In this document: positions 24,798 to 32,723 of the stretch, piece after piece
Numbering within the stretch: position 1 is the first letter of the stretch
Layout of the letters: every line of letters starts with the position of its first letter
Translations under genes and position numbers: made by a program
The notes under the pieces: model-generated
Database searches by the model: none
The model's input: the letters and a program-made list of their open reading frames with translations, nothing else
Told to the model about the DNA's origin: nothing
Assembly (NCBI RefSeq): GCF_016907335.1
Contig: NZ_JAFBBT010000001.1
Coordinates: 2,480,001 to 2,544,000, forward strand
Direction: 5' to 3'
Length of the DNA stretch: 64,000 nucleotides
From: Curtobacterium herbarum
GTDB lineage: Bacteria > Actinomycetota > Actinomycetes > Actinomycetales > Microbacteriaceae

Positions 24798-26483
24798 CTA
24801 GTCCCGGGTCAGCTTGCGGTACGTCGCGCGGCCGGGCTTCGCAGCGTCGGCCCCGAGGCGCTCGATCTTGTTCTCTTCGTACGCCTCGAAGTTGCCCTCG
24901 AACCAGTACCAGTTCGGGGTGCCGTCCTCGTTCAGGCCTTCCCAGGCGAGGATGTGCGTGGCGATGCGGTCGAGGAACCACCGGTCGTGGGTGATGACCA
25001 CGGCGCAACCGGGGTACTCGAGCAGCGCGTTCTCGAGGCTGCCCAGCGTCTCGACGTCCAGGTCGTTCGTCGGTTCGTCGAGGAGCAGCAGGTTGCCGCC
25101 CTGCTTCAGCGTCAACGCCAGGTTCAGACGGTTCCGCTCACCACCGGAGAGGATGCCGGCACGCTTCTGCTGGTCCGGCCCCTTGAAGCCGAACTGCGAG
25201 ACGTACGCGCGGGACGGGATCTCGGTCTTGCCGACCTGGATGTAGTCGAGTCCGTCGGACACGACCTCCCACAGGTTCTTGTTCGGGTCGATGCCACCAC
25301 GGCTCTGGTCGACGTACGAGATGTCGACGGTGTCACCGATCTTCAGCGTGCCGCCGTCGAGCGGCTCGAGGCCGACGATCGTCTTGAACAGCGTGGTCTT
25401 GCCGACGCCGTTCGGGCCGATGACGCCGACGATGCCGTTGCGCGGGAGCGTGAAGGACAGGTCGCCGATGATGACGCGCTCGCCGAACTGCTTGTGCAGC
25501 TTCTCGGCGTCGATGACCTGCGAGCCCAGACGCGGGCCGACGGGGATGACGATCTCCTCGAAGTCGAGCTTGCGCGTGCGCTCGGCCTCCGTGACCATCT
25601 CCTCGTACCGGGCAAGACGTGCCTTGGACTTGGCCTGACGGCCCTTCGTGTTGCTGCGGACCCAGTCCAGCTCGGACGTCAGACGCTTGGCGAGCTTCGC
25701 GTCCTTCTTGCCCTGGACCTCGAGACGAGCGCGCTTCTTCTCGAGGTAGGTCGAGTAGTTGCCCTCGTACGGGTAGAGACGACCGCGGTCGACCTCGGCG
25801 ATCCACTGGGCGACGTGGTCCAGGAAGTACCGGTCGTGGGTCACGGCGAGGACGGCGCCGTGGTACTGCTGCAGGTGCTGTTCCAGCCACTGCACGCTCT
25901 CGGCGTCCAGGTGGTTGGTGGGCTCGTCGAGGAGCAGCAGGTCCGGCTTCTGCAGCAGGAGCTTGCAGAGCGCGACACGACGCTTCTCACCACCGGAGAG
26001 GTGCGTGACGAGCTCGTCGCTCGGCGGGCACTGGAGCGCGGCCATGGCCTGCTCGAGCTGCGAGTCGAGGTCCCACGCGTCGGCCGCGTCGATCTCTTCC
26101 TGCAGGGTGCCCATCTCGGCCAGCAGCGCGTCGAAGTCGGCGTCCGGCTCGGCCATCAGTGCGGAGATCTCGTTGAAGCGCGCGAGCTTCCCGTGGATCT
26201 CGCCGACGCCTTCCTGGACGTTCTCGAGGACCGTCTTGGTCTCGTCGAGCTCCGGCTCCTGCATGAGGATGCCGACGGTGAAGCCCGGGGTCAGCTTCGC
26301 CTCGCCGTTCGAGGGCTGGTCGAGCCCCGCCATGATCTTCAGGATCGTCGACTTGCCCGCACCGTTCGGCCCGACGACGCCGATCTTGGCGCCGGGCAGG
26401 AACGACATCGTGACGTCGTCGAGGATCAGCTTGTCACCGACCGCCTTGCGGGCGCGGACCATCTGGTAGATGTACTCAGCCAT
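24798..26483 (-). CDS. ettA: Energy-dependent translational throttle protein EttA (ABC-F ATPase)
   Basis: 561 residues with two ABC domains. Walker A: GPNGAGKST (about residue 38) and GPNGVGKTT; signature motifs LSGGEKRRVALCKLLL and LSGGERNRLNLALTL; Walker B LLLLDEPTNHLDAES and LLLLDEPTNDLDVET. The linker carries the basic ribosome-binding arm (KGRQAKSKARLARYEEM). Start MAEYIYQMVRARKAVGDKLI and end PGRATYRKLTRD match the EttA group (Rv2477c type). It binds the ribosomal E site and gates the first elongation cycle according to ATP/ADP. A TACACT and a GGAG lie just before the ATG. A thioesterase gene follows in the same operon. Confidence 0.96.
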   Translation of the reverse strand: MAEYIYQMVRARKAVGDKLILDDVTMSFLPGAKIGVVGPNGAGKSTILKIMAGLDQPSNGEAKLTPGFTVGILMQEPELDETKTVLENVQEGVGEIHGKLARFNEISALMAEPDADFDALLAEMGTLQEEIDAADAWDLDSQLEQAMAALQCPPSDELVTHLSGGEKRRVALCKLLLQKPDLLLLDEPTNHLDAESVQWLEQHLQQYHGAVLAVTHDRYFLDHVAQWIAEVDRGRLYPYEGNYSTYLEKKRARLEVQGKKDAKLAKRLTSELDWVRSNTKGRQAKSKARLARYEEMVTEAERTRKLDFEEIVIPVGPRLGSQVIDAEKLHKQFGERVIIGDLSFTLPRNGIVGVIGPNGVGKTTLFKTIVGLEPLDGGTLKIGDTVDISYVDQSRGGIDPNKNLWEVVSDGLDYIQVGKTEIPSRAYVSQFGFKGPDQQKRAGILSGGERNRLNLALTLKQGGNLLLLDEPTNDLDVETLGSLENALLEYPGCAVVITHDRWFLDRIATHILAWEGLNEDGTPNWYWFEGNFEAYEENKIERLGADAAKPGRATYRKLTRD

Positions 26484-26536
26484 ATCGCTCCAAGTGTAGT
26501 GACGACACCGGGTACCCGTGGGCCTCGGTGCCGAGA

Positions 26537-27118
26537 TCAGGCCGCGTCGAGCGTCACCGGGTGGTCCGGTCGTTCGTCGGCGCCGGGCTCCAGCAGCGCG
26601 GCGACCGAGTCGTCGGCACCCTGGTGGTCGTCGGGATGCGTGTCGTCCGGGGCCGCGTCGACCGGTGGGTGGGCGGCGTCCGGGGTGTCCTCGTGGACTT
26701 CACCGGTCTCGTGGTCGACCCGCGGCGAGGATCCGGGAGCTGCGTTCGCCTCGGTGACGTGCCGCGGGAGCCGCATCCAGTTGCTGATCCCCCACGCCAG
26801 GTCGTGCCCGATCCCCTCGGCGTCGATCTCGACGCTCGTCCCGCCGCGTCCGTCGCGCTCCCAGTTCCGGATGCGCACGCGTCCGGTGACGAGGACCCGG
26901 TCACCCTTGCTGAGCGACCGGTTGACGTTGGCGGCGAGGGACCGGAAGGCGGTGACGGTGTACCAGTTGGTCGGACCGTTGCCCCAGGTCGACGTCTGGC
27001 GGTCCCAGCGACGGGACGGCGAGGCGAGCCGGAGACTCGTGATGGCGATGCCCGTCTCGGTGACGAGGTGGCGGGGTTCGGTGGCGACGATGCCGCAGAC
27101 CGTGATCGTGTCGTTCAT
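26537..27118 (-). CDS. Single-stranded DNA-binding protein-like (OB fold)
   Basis: 193 residues. The OB-fold core of about 110 residues reads MNDTITVCGIVATEPRHLVT, RRWDRQTSTWGNGPTNWYTV, NVNRSLSKGDRVLVTGRVRI. The rest is a long acidic, Asp/His/Pro-rich tail, as in SSB proteins, but it lacks the canonical DDDxPF tip and ends DHPVTLDAA. It is probably a second, specialised SSB. The ATG at 27118 has GACGAT six bases upstream and no ribosome binding site, so it may be leaderless. Confidence 0.85.
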   Translation of the reverse strand: MNDTITVCGIVATEPRHLVTETGIAITSLRLASPSRRWDRQTSTWGNGPTNWYTVTAFRSLAANVNRSLSKGDRVLVTGRVRIRNWERDGRGGTSVEIDAEGIGHDLAWGISNWMRLPRHVTEANAAPGSSPRVDHETGEVHEDTPDAAHPPVDAAPDDTHPDDHQGADDSVAALLEPGADERPDHPVTLDAA

Positions 27119-27176
27119 GCGTCGATCGTCGGCCAACCGACGCCGCCTGCGGCCGGTCAGGCCGAGGATGTGGAGA

Positions 27177-27223
27177 GGAGGCCCCGATCACGCTCCCTGT
27201 GCAGGAAGGTGATCGGAGCCTCC
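27177..27223. terminator. Terminator hairpin
   Basis: 15-bp stem with one mismatch (27177-27191 with 27209-27223), directly downstream of the 80-residue ORF on the minus strand. Confidence 0.7.
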
Positions 27224-27231
27224 AGTCCGGA

Positions 27232-27474
27232 TCAGTGCGCGTGGAACTCGGGCCGGTCCGCGAGCGGACCCATCGCCTTGTGCACCGCGCCCTTGGCGGA
27301 CTGGAGCGACGGGTAGGTCCCGCCCGGGCCACGCCGCCCGTACAGCTCCACCCGGAACCCGTCGGCGTCGTGGTGGATGGTGCCCACCACGCCTGCCGGT
27401 CCGACGGCGACCCAGGTCCCCGTCGTCGTGTCCGCGTTCTGCAGTGTGTCGTTCGTCATCGTGTCGTTCGTCAT
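27232..27474 (-). CDS. Hypothetical protein with duplicated N-terminus
   Basis: 80 residues. The first ten are MTNDTMTNDT, encoded by two exact copies of a 15-base unit, so translation could start at either Met; a GAGGAGG lies ten bases before the first. The body, VVGTIHHDADGFRVELYGRR then TYPSLQSAKGAVHKAMG, looks like a small alpha/beta domain. No family recognised. It ends nine bases before a terminator hairpin and is 39 bases downstream of msrA on the same strand. Confidence 0.7.
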   Translation of the reverse strand: MTNDTMTNDTLQNADTTTGTWVAVGPAGVVGTIHHDADGFRVELYGRRGPGGTYPSLQSAKGAVHKAMGPLADRPEFHAH

Positions 27475-27513
27475 CGTGCGACCACCTCCTCGTGGCCCCG
27501 ACGCCCCGTCGTG

Positions 27514-28041
27514 TCAGGACGCCAGGATGTACCGACTGTATGCCTTGCGCACCTTGTTGACCTTCGGGAGTGCGACCGCCAGGCAGTACCCCTGCCCGGG
27601 GTTCTTCGCGAAGAAGTCCTGGTGGTACTCCTCTGCCCGGTGGAACCGGCCGAGCGGCTCGATCGTGGTGACGATCCCGCCGTCCCACATGTCGGCTGCC
27701 CGCTCGATCGCCTGCGCGAACAGCGCGCGCTGTTCGTCGTCCGCCGGGAACATCGCCGACCGGTACTGGGTACCGACGTCGGCGCCCTGTCGGTTCAACT
27801 GCCGCGGGTCGTGGAGGGTGAAGAACACGTCGAGGACGACCTGCGCCGGCAGGACGGACTCGTCGAACGTGACCGCGACGGCCTCGGCGTGGCCGGTCGT
27901 GCCGGTGCACACCTGCTCGTACGTCGGGTGCGGGTCACTCCCGCCGACGTAGCCGGACACGACGTCCTGCACGCCCTCCAGTGTGCGGTACACCGCATCG
28001 AGGCACCAGAAACACCCACCTGCGAGCACGAACGTGGTCAT
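27514..28041 (-). CDS. msrA: Peptide methionine-(S)-S-oxide reductase MsrA
   Basis: 175 residues with the MsrA active-site signature GGCFWCLDAVYRTLEGV near the start, GYVGGSDPHPTYEQVCTGTTGHAEAV, and the substrate-binding RFHRAEEYHQDFFAKNPGQGYC. It reduces S-methionine sulfoxide in proteins, using the catalytic Cys at about residue 11 and a C-terminal resolving Cys. The ATG at 28041 has only a weak AGGCAGG. An SOS box lies 117 bases upstream but is much closer to the divergent gene. Confidence 0.95.
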   Translation of the reverse strand: MTTFVLAGGCFWCLDAVYRTLEGVQDVVSGYVGGSDPHPTYEQVCTGTTGHAEAVAVTFDESVLPAQVVLDVFFTLHDPRQLNRQGADVGTQYRSAMFPADDEQRALFAQAIERAADMWDGGIVTTIEPLGRFHRAEEYHQDFFAKNPGQGYCLAVALPKVNKVRKAYSRYILAS

Positions 28042-28157
28042 GGTCGGGACCTGCCTTCCTGGGCTCGGGCGAGCCCTTGTGGGAACTGTCCTCCACAACC
28101 CCGGGAGGCCCGCGCGTCTTCCCCAGATCGGGCTGCGGCCCGACGGCGTGTCGGTGG

Positions 28158-28173
28158 TCGAACGTACGTTCGA
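28158..28173. promoter_or_regulatory. LexA (SOS) box TCGAACGTACGTTCGA
   Basis: Perfect 16-bp palindrome and exact match to TCGAAC-N4-GTTCGA, 27 bases before the 88-residue gene at 28201. Confidence 0.88.
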
Positions 28174-28200
28174 GACACACCCCATGACCAGGAGGCCCAC

Positions 28201-28467
28201 ATGCACACGACGACGGACGCCCGGCTGAACATCCACTCGCCCCGACCGGTGGCCCGGTCCCGTGGGGACCTCCGCATCCTGGACGTGCGCGACGACCTCA
28301 GCCGGGTCACTCGTGCCAACGGCGAGATCGTCGGGTACGTGGACCGTGTGGACGTGGCCGGGGACACCGCGTACCGCGCCCGCCGCTACGTCGCTGCCGA
28401 ACGCCGCTTCGTCGAACTCCCCAACGTGTGGGACGCGGACGACGCCGTCGACACCCTGCGCTGGTGA
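28201..28467 (+). CDS. Small protein of unknown function under a LexA box
   Basis: 88 residues, ATG five bases after a perfect AGGAGG. After a polar head (MHTTTDARLNIHSPRPVARS) comes a compact beta-rich domain: GDLRILDVRDDLSRVTRANG, EIVGYVDRVDVAGDTAYRAR and RYVAAERRFVELPNVWDADD. Not recognised as a known family. The perfect SOS box just upstream predicts induction by DNA damage. It is divergent from msrA. The mix of basic residues and strands would suit a nucleic-acid or protein-binding role, but this is a guess. Confidence 0.8.
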   Translation: MHTTTDARLNIHSPRPVARSRGDLRILDVRDDLSRVTRANGEIVGYVDRVDVAGDTAYRARRYVAAERRFVELPNVWDADDAVDTLRW

Positions 28468-28547
28468 TGATGTTCCACATCGGAATCAGATGCGATGGAT
28501 GTGCGGTTCCTCCGCCTGTCATGCCGAGACCCTGACCGATCCCGACG

Positions 28548-28553
28548 TATGGT
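28548..28553 (+). promoter_or_regulatory. -10 box TATGGT, leaderless gene
   Basis: TATGGT, six bases, ATG at 28560. Confidence 0.65.
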
Positions 28554-28559
28554 GCGCGC

Positions 28560-29810
28560 ATGCAGTGGTGGAACGACCTGAACGACTGGACCTCGTCCGA
28601 CGCCGGTTGGCGCGTGCTGTCGGGGGCGATCATCCCCTTCGTCGCGATCGTCGTCGCCGGCATCGTCGCGGCCCTGATCGGCCGTGCGGCCACGAAGCGC
28701 GTCGTCGCGCTCCAGGAGCGTGAAGCGAAGAACGCCGCGGTCGCCGGACTCGTGTCGGCAGCGCGGAAAGCCGCCAACTGGGGCTCCCTCGGGCACGACG
28801 AGCGCGCCTACGCCGACCACCTCGCCGAGGACGCGGACATCCGGCTCCGGCTGCTCCCCGTGGCCGGAGCGCCGATCGCTGCCAACTGGGCCCAGCACGA
28901 GATCGCGGACATCAAGAAGAACTCCTCGACGTTCAGCTTCCAGGCGGAGCAGTCACTGACCGAGTTCCGTGATCGCATCCTCGAGTGGCAGGCCCGCCCG
29001 GGTCGTGCGCGCAAGCTCTTCAAGAGCGACCTCGAGCGCTGGAAGTTCGACTCCCCGGACCCCGACGCCGACCTCATCAAGCGTCAGCAGGACTGGAACG
29101 CCGACAAGGTCGACTCGTCCCGCACACCGGAGCCGGCCCCCACCCCGACCACCACCTCGCTGCGCCCCGCCCAGCCGACGGTCGCCCCGGCCGCGGATGC
29201 CGGCGCGCGATCCACTGCAGCAGCCAGTGCCGGTTCGTCGGCCGCGGCTCCCACGCAGGCATTCCCGAGCTCGTCCGACGCACCTGCCGGACGTCCGACC
29301 GGTGCCGGCTCCGACGCCACCGTCCCGATCTCGGACAACACCACGCGCCCGTACTCCGACGGCGAAACGACCCCGATCCGTCCGACGCTCGGCTCCCCCG
29401 CGTTCGGATCGCCGAACCGAGGCTGGTCTGCCGCCCGGACGTCCGGCTCCACCGACGGTGACGCCGACAACGCCGACACGGTGGACGACGTCCCGGTCGG
29501 CTCCGCCCGCCCCGGCTCCGCGGACCGTGCACCGATCGTGCGCGACGAGCGGAACGGCCGCAACGACCTGCCGGCGTCGTGGACCGCTCGGGGCTCCTCC
29601 CGCGACGACGAGGGCCGCGGCGACGACCGTGACGAACGCAGTGACGCTCGTGTCGACGCTTCCGGCACCACCAACACGATGTCGATTCCGACCCGGATCG
29701 CCGACGCCCCGGCCGAGCCGGCCGACGCGAACGAGACTTCTGAGTCGCCGTACTCGAACCCGGTCAGCGCCAGCGAACTCCGTCGCCGCGGTGCCGACGA
29801 CGACGAGTGA
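28560..29810 (+). CDS. Membrane-anchored protein of unknown function with long disordered tail
   Basis: 416 residues. One membrane helix at about 20-42 (SGAIIPFVAIVVAGIVAALI), then a helical region to about residue 175 (VVALQEREAKNAAVAGLVSA, KNSSTFSFQAEQSLTEFRDR, ILEWQARPGRARKLFKSDLE). The remaining 240 residues are Ala/Pro/Ser/Asp-rich and probably disordered. The helical part looks coiled-coil-like. No family recognised, but the ordered half appears conserved rather than random. The ATG is six bases after a TATGGT -10, implying a leaderless mRNA. A terminator hairpin and tRNA-Arg follow. Confidence 0.75.
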   Translation: MQWWNDLNDWTSSDAGWRVLSGAIIPFVAIVVAGIVAALIGRAATKRVVALQEREAKNAAVAGLVSAARKAANWGSLGHDERAYADHLAEDADIRLRLLPVAGAPIAANWAQHEIADIKKNSSTFSFQAEQSLTEFRDRILEWQARPGRARKLFKSDLERWKFDSPDPDADLIKRQQDWNADKVDSSRTPEPAPTPTTTSLRPAQPTVAPAADAGARSTAAASAGSSAAAPTQAFPSSSDAPAGRPTGAGSDATVPISDNTTRPYSDGETTPIRPTLGSPAFGSPNRGWSAARTSGSTDGDADNADTVDDVPVGSARPGSADRAPIVRDERNGRNDLPASWTARGSSRDDEGRGDDRDERSDARVDASGTTNTMSIPTRIADAPAEPADANETSESPYSNPVSASELRRRGADDDE

Positions 29811-29829
29811 GCTGACGCCCGCCACACCA

Positions 29830-29865
29830 CGAAGGCCGCCACCCCGCGAGGGACGGCGGCCTTCG
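29830..29865. terminator. Terminator hairpin
   Basis: Perfect 11-bp stem, CGAAGGCCGCC with its complement at 29855-29865, between the disordered membrane protein and tRNA-Arg; could serve both. Confidence 0.75.
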
Positions 29866-29872
29866 TCGTCGG

Positions 29873-29945
29873 TGCCCCCGGCAGGAATCGAACCCGCGGC
29901 ACGGTGGGTAGAAACCACCTGCTCTATCCACTGAGCTACGGGGGC
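29873..29945 (-). tRNA. tRNA-Arg (anticodon TCT)
   Basis: 73 bases on the minus strand. Acceptor GCCCCCG pairs with CGGGGGC; D-arm TAGCTCAGTGGATAGAGC; anticodon stem GGTGG/CCACC with loop TTTCTAC gives anticodon TCT, reading AGA; T-arm GCGGGTTCGATTCCTGC. The CCA end is not encoded. It serves the rare AGA codon of this GC-rich genome. Confidence 0.96.
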
Positions 29946-29959
29946 GGACGCCGACGATC

Positions 29960-30520
29960 TTATTCGCTGTGCGTGCGCAGCTGCCCGACGAACCGCTCGA
30001 TCTCCCGCTGCGACCGCAGCCGGACGATGCGCAGGTGCGGGGCGTCGGGAGCCAGCGCGGGCACCTGCTCGCGCATCTCGTTCCGCGTCGCGATGCCCCA
30101 GCGGAGGATGTGCTCTCTGCGGGTGAAGAACGTCCACAGCGGCGGTTCGACGTTGCCGTTCCACAGGACGGTGCGCTGCAGGCGTCGGCGCACCGTCCGT
30201 CGGAGGAGACGGACGAACGCCACTGGCTTCGGCAGGTCGAGCCAGACCAGGGTGTCCGCACGCTCGACCAGCAACGGCCGCACGCGCCGGTACTGCCACT
30301 CGGAGACCCAGGTCGGAGCCGAGGTCACCGCGTCCACCCGCGCCTCGAAGTCCGGCAGCACCGTCCAACCGGGCCCGTGGTACATCCCGTCGAGCTCCGT
30401 GTGGGGCGCACCGACCGACCGCGCGATCCGCCGCGCCGTCGTGGTCTTGCCGACGCCGGCTGTTCCCGCCACCAGGACTCGTCGTGGCGGAGGGTCGAGA
30501 ACGTCATCGGCGCCGAGCAC
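29960..30520 (-). CDS. P-loop kinase-like protein (adenylate kinase/FlaR type)
   Basis: 186 residues. Walker A GTAGVGKTTTARRIA near residue 19, then HTELDGMYHGPGWTVLPDFE, a segment shared with the FlaR/topology-modulation group of small AAA nucleotide kinases, and LVWLDLPKPVAFVRLLRRTV. It is probably a nucleoside or small-molecule kinase of unknown substrate. The GTG at 30520 lies six bases after TAGGGT, so a leaderless mRNA is predicted. Divergent from neuA, with a repeat-filled gap of 317 bp between them. Confidence 0.82.
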   Translation of the reverse strand: MLGADDVLDPPPRRVLVAGTAGVGKTTTARRIARSVGAPHTELDGMYHGPGWTVLPDFEARVDAVTSAPTWVSEWQYRRVRPLLVERADTLVWLDLPKPVAFVRLLRRTVRRRLQRTVLWNGNVEPPLWTFFTRREHILRWGIATRNEMREQVPALAPDAPHLRIVRLRSQREIERFVGQLRTHSE

Positions 30521-30526
30521 CTCTCG

Positions 30527-30532
30527 ACCCTA
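30527..30532 (-). promoter_or_regulatory. -10 box TAGGGT, leaderless kinase-like gene
   Basis: TAGGGT on the minus strand, six bases before the GTG at 30520. Confidence 0.65.
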
Positions 30533-30585
30533 GGACAGCCGGCACGAGCAGACCAGCGCCCGCCGCGAGCCGACCAGCAGCCGCC

Positions 30586-30644
30586 ACGAGCGGGCGGAAC
30601 ACCAGGGACGCAACCGCCCGCACCCGGGTACTCCGCCCGCTCGC
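30586..30644. repeat. 59-bp palindromic-end repeat, copy 1
   Basis: Left arm ACGAGCGGGCGGAAC, right arm ACTCCGCCCGCTCGC; interior starts ACCAGGG. Exactly 59 bases. In the 317-bp gap between the kinase-like gene and neuA, which otherwise holds only the 33-bp repeats that follow and no gene. Confidence 0.85.
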
Positions 30645-30743
30645 GCACCACGCGCCTCCCGGCCAGACCCCCCGGCCGCACCACGCGCCTCCCGGCCAGA
30701 CCCCCCGCCCGCACCACGCGCCTCCCGGCCAGACCGCGCCCCC
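30645..30743. repeat. Tandem repeat, 3 x 33 bp
   Basis: Three units starting GCACCACGCGCCTCCCGGCC at 30645, 30678 and 30711, directly after 59-bp repeat copy 1 and ending about 95 bases before neuA. Confidence 0.85.
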
Positions 30744-30825
30744 GGCCGCGCCGCTGCCGCACCGGCTTCCGGAACGGTTCGCCGCCCGTCTCCCTGCCGT
30801 TCCTCTCAGCGTCACCGCCGCTCCC

Positions 30826-30831
30826 TACGTT
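30826..30831 (+). promoter_or_regulatory. -10 box TACGTT of the leaderless neuA operon
   Basis: TACGTT, six bases, ATG at 30838; no ribosome binding site. Confidence 0.65.
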
Positions 30832-30837
30832 TCCCCC

Positions 30838-31848
30838 ATGAGCTCCAAGCCCCGTGTCCTCGCGGTGATCCCGGCGCGAGCGGGCTCGAAGGGGATCCCG
30901 GGCAAGAACCTCCGCCAGGTCGCCGGCCGCACCCTGGTCGCACGCGCGGTCGCGGCCGCCCGCGCCGCCGAGACGGTGGACGAGGTCGTGGTGAGCACCG
31001 ACGGCGACGCGATCGCTGCCGAGGCGGTCGCCGCCGGGGCGCGGGTCGTCCGACGTCCGGCAGACCTCGCCGGGGACGAGGCCTCCTCGGAGTCCGCGCT
31101 CCTGCACGCCCTCGAGACGGTCGCGACCCCGGGGCCGGAGGAAGCCGAGCACCATGGTCCGGAGGTCCTCCTCTTCCTGCAGGCGACGTCGCCGTTCATC
31201 GACTCGGCCGACCTCGACCGGGCTGTCGGGCGTGTCCTCGAGGGCGCTGCCGACTCGGTCCTCGCCGCCGCCCCGTCGCACGCCTTCCTCTGGCGCGTCG
31301 CCGAGGACGGCTCAGCCATCGCCGTCAACCACGATGCCGCCACGCGCCCCCGCCGGCAGGACCGGGCACCGGAGTACCGCGAGACCGGCGCCTTCTACGC
31401 GGTCCGCGTCGCCGCCTTCCGGGAGGCCCGCCACCGCTTCGTGGGGCGCGTCGAGTTGGCCGTCGTCCCGGCCTCGACCGCGATCGACATCGACGAGCCG
31501 CACGACCTGGCCCTCGCGTCCGCGCTGGCGCCCCTCCTCGAGGGCGGCGGCGCCGCCGCGGCCCAGCCCGCTCCGCGAGCGGGCGAAAGACCAGCCCCCA
31601 CCGCGGCCGCACCCGACGCTTCCGCCCGCTCACGCACCTCCACCCCGCGAGCGGGCGAAAAGCCAGCCCCCACCGCGGCCGCACCCGGCGCTTCCGCCCG
31701 CTCACGGACGACCGCCGCCGCGCCCACCGCGACCGCGTCCGCCGCGACCTCGCCCACCGTGACCGCGCCCGCGCCCACCGCACCAGAACCAGCGCACACC
31801 GACCCTCACCCCGCGCGGACCTCCGCCGCGGAGAACGGAGCACCATGA
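30838..31848 (+). CDS. neuA: CMP-sialic acid synthetase-like cytidylyltransferase with repeat-derived tail
   Basis: 336 residues. The first 240 are an acylneuraminate cytidylyltransferase: VIPARAGSKGIPGKNLRQVA at the N-terminus binds CTP, LLFLQATSPFIDSADLDRAV follows, and RETGAFYAVRVAAFREAR and STAIDIDEPHDLALA close the domain. It should activate a nonulosonic acid as its CMP derivative. The last 95 residues are Ala/Pro/Thr-rich and include two copies of a 24-residue repeat (RAGERPAPTAAAP...) produced by two 59-bp genomic repeats in frame. A normal NeuA ends near residue 230, so the tail is extra. Overlaps neuB by four bases. Confidence 0.88.
   Translation: MSSKPRVLAVIPARAGSKGIPGKNLRQVAGRTLVARAVAAARAAETVDEVVVSTDGDAIAAEAVAAGARVVRRPADLAGDEASSESALLHALETVATPGPEEAEHHGPEVLLFLQATSPFIDSADLDRAVGRVLEGAADSVLAAAPSHAFLWRVAEDGSAIAVNHDAATRPRRQDRAPEYRETGAFYAVRVAAFREARHRFVGRVELAVVPASTAIDIDEPHDLALASALAPLLEGGGAAAAQPAPRAGERPAPTAAAPDASARSRTSTPRAGEKPAPTAAAPGASARSRTTAAAPTATASAATSPTVTAPAPTAPEPAHTDPHPARTSAAENGAP
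31575..31705. repeat. 59-bp repeats, copies 2 and 3, inside neuA
   Basis: Copies at 31575-31633 and 31647-31705, each with a GCGAGCGGGCGAAA left arm and a right arm ending CGCCCGCTCAC. Spacing is 72 bases (24 codons), so the frame is kept. Confidence 0.85.
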
Positions 31849-32723
31849 GCGTCCGCATCGGCCTCTCCACCATCGGCGCGGGCAACCCCGCGTACCTCAT
31901 CGGCGAGATCGGCCTGAACCACAACGGCGACGTCGAGATCGCCAAGCAGCTCATCGACGTCGCCGCCGACGCCGGCATGCAGGCCGTGAAGTTCCAGAAG
32001 CGGACGCCGGAGATCTCCACGCCCGAGCACATGAAGTCGATGCCGCGCAGCACCCCCTGGGGCGACATGACCTACCTCGACTACCGCTACCGCGTCGAGT
32101 TCGACCGCGACCAGTACATCGAGATCGGTGACCACGCGACCCTCCGCGGCCTGGACTGGTTCGCGTCGCCGTGGGACGAGCCGTCGGTCGCCTTCCTCGA
32201 GGACCTCAACGTCGTCGCCTACAAGATCGCCTCGGCGTCGGTGACGGACCTCGGCATGCTCGCCGCCGTCGCCGCGACCGGCAAGCCCGTGATCCTGTCG
32301 ACCGGCATGTCGACGATGGAGCAGATCGACCGCGCCGTCTCGACCCTCGGCACCGAGCGGCTCGTGCTCATGCACGCCACCTCGACGTACCCGCTGCCCC
32401 CCGAGGAGGCGAACCTCCGCATGATCGAGACCCTCGCGAACCGCTACGCATACGCGGGCGTGCCGGTCGGGTACTCGGGTCACGAGCCCGGGCTGCAGAT
32501 ATCCCTGGCGGCCGTCGCGCTCGGTGCCACGGCCGTCGAGCGGCACATCACCCTCGACCGCACGATGTGGGGGTCGGACCACGCGGCCTCGCTCGAGCCG
32601 CACGGCCTCCGCACGCTGGTCCGCGACATCCGCATCATCGAGACCGCGATGGGCGACGGCGTCAAGCGCATCTTCCCCGGCGAGCAGGCGCCCCTCGCCA
32701 AGCTCCGCCGGGTGGGTGCGTGA
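31845..32723 (+). CDS. neuB: N-acetylneuraminate synthase family protein lacking the SAF domain
   Basis: 292 residues. The NeuB TIM barrel is complete: YLIGEIGLNHNGDVEIAKQL, AVKFQKRTPEISTPEHM, ASPWDEPSVAFLEDLNVVAYKIAS, STGMSTMEQIDRAV, HATSTYPLPPEEANLRMI, and VGYSGHEPGLQISLAAVALG with ERHITLDRTMWGSDHAASLE. It condenses PEP with an N-acetyl hexosamine to make a sialic-acid-like sugar. Typical NeuB continues about 55 residues into an antifreeze-like SAF domain; this one stops at KLRRVGA, before it. It sits between neuA and a putative glycosyltransferase, overlapping both by four bases. Confidence 0.92.
   Translation: MSVRIGLSTIGAGNPAYLIGEIGLNHNGDVEIAKQLIDVAADAGMQAVKFQKRTPEISTPEHMKSMPRSTPWGDMTYLDYRYRVEFDRDQYIEIGDHATLRGLDWFASPWDEPSVAFLEDLNVVAYKIASASVTDLGMLAAVAATGKPVILSTGMSTMEQIDRAVSTLGTERLVLMHATSTYPLPPEEANLRMIETLANRYAYAGVPVGYSGHEPGLQISLAAVALGATAVERHITLDRTMWGSDHAASLEPHGLRTLVRDIRIIETAMGDGVKRIFPGEQAPLAKLRRVGA

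Noticed and set aside
24786..27212. 808-codon open frame opposite ettA
   Set aside because: Antisense to an unmistakable ABC-F gene and the SSB-like gene; no domain in its translation.
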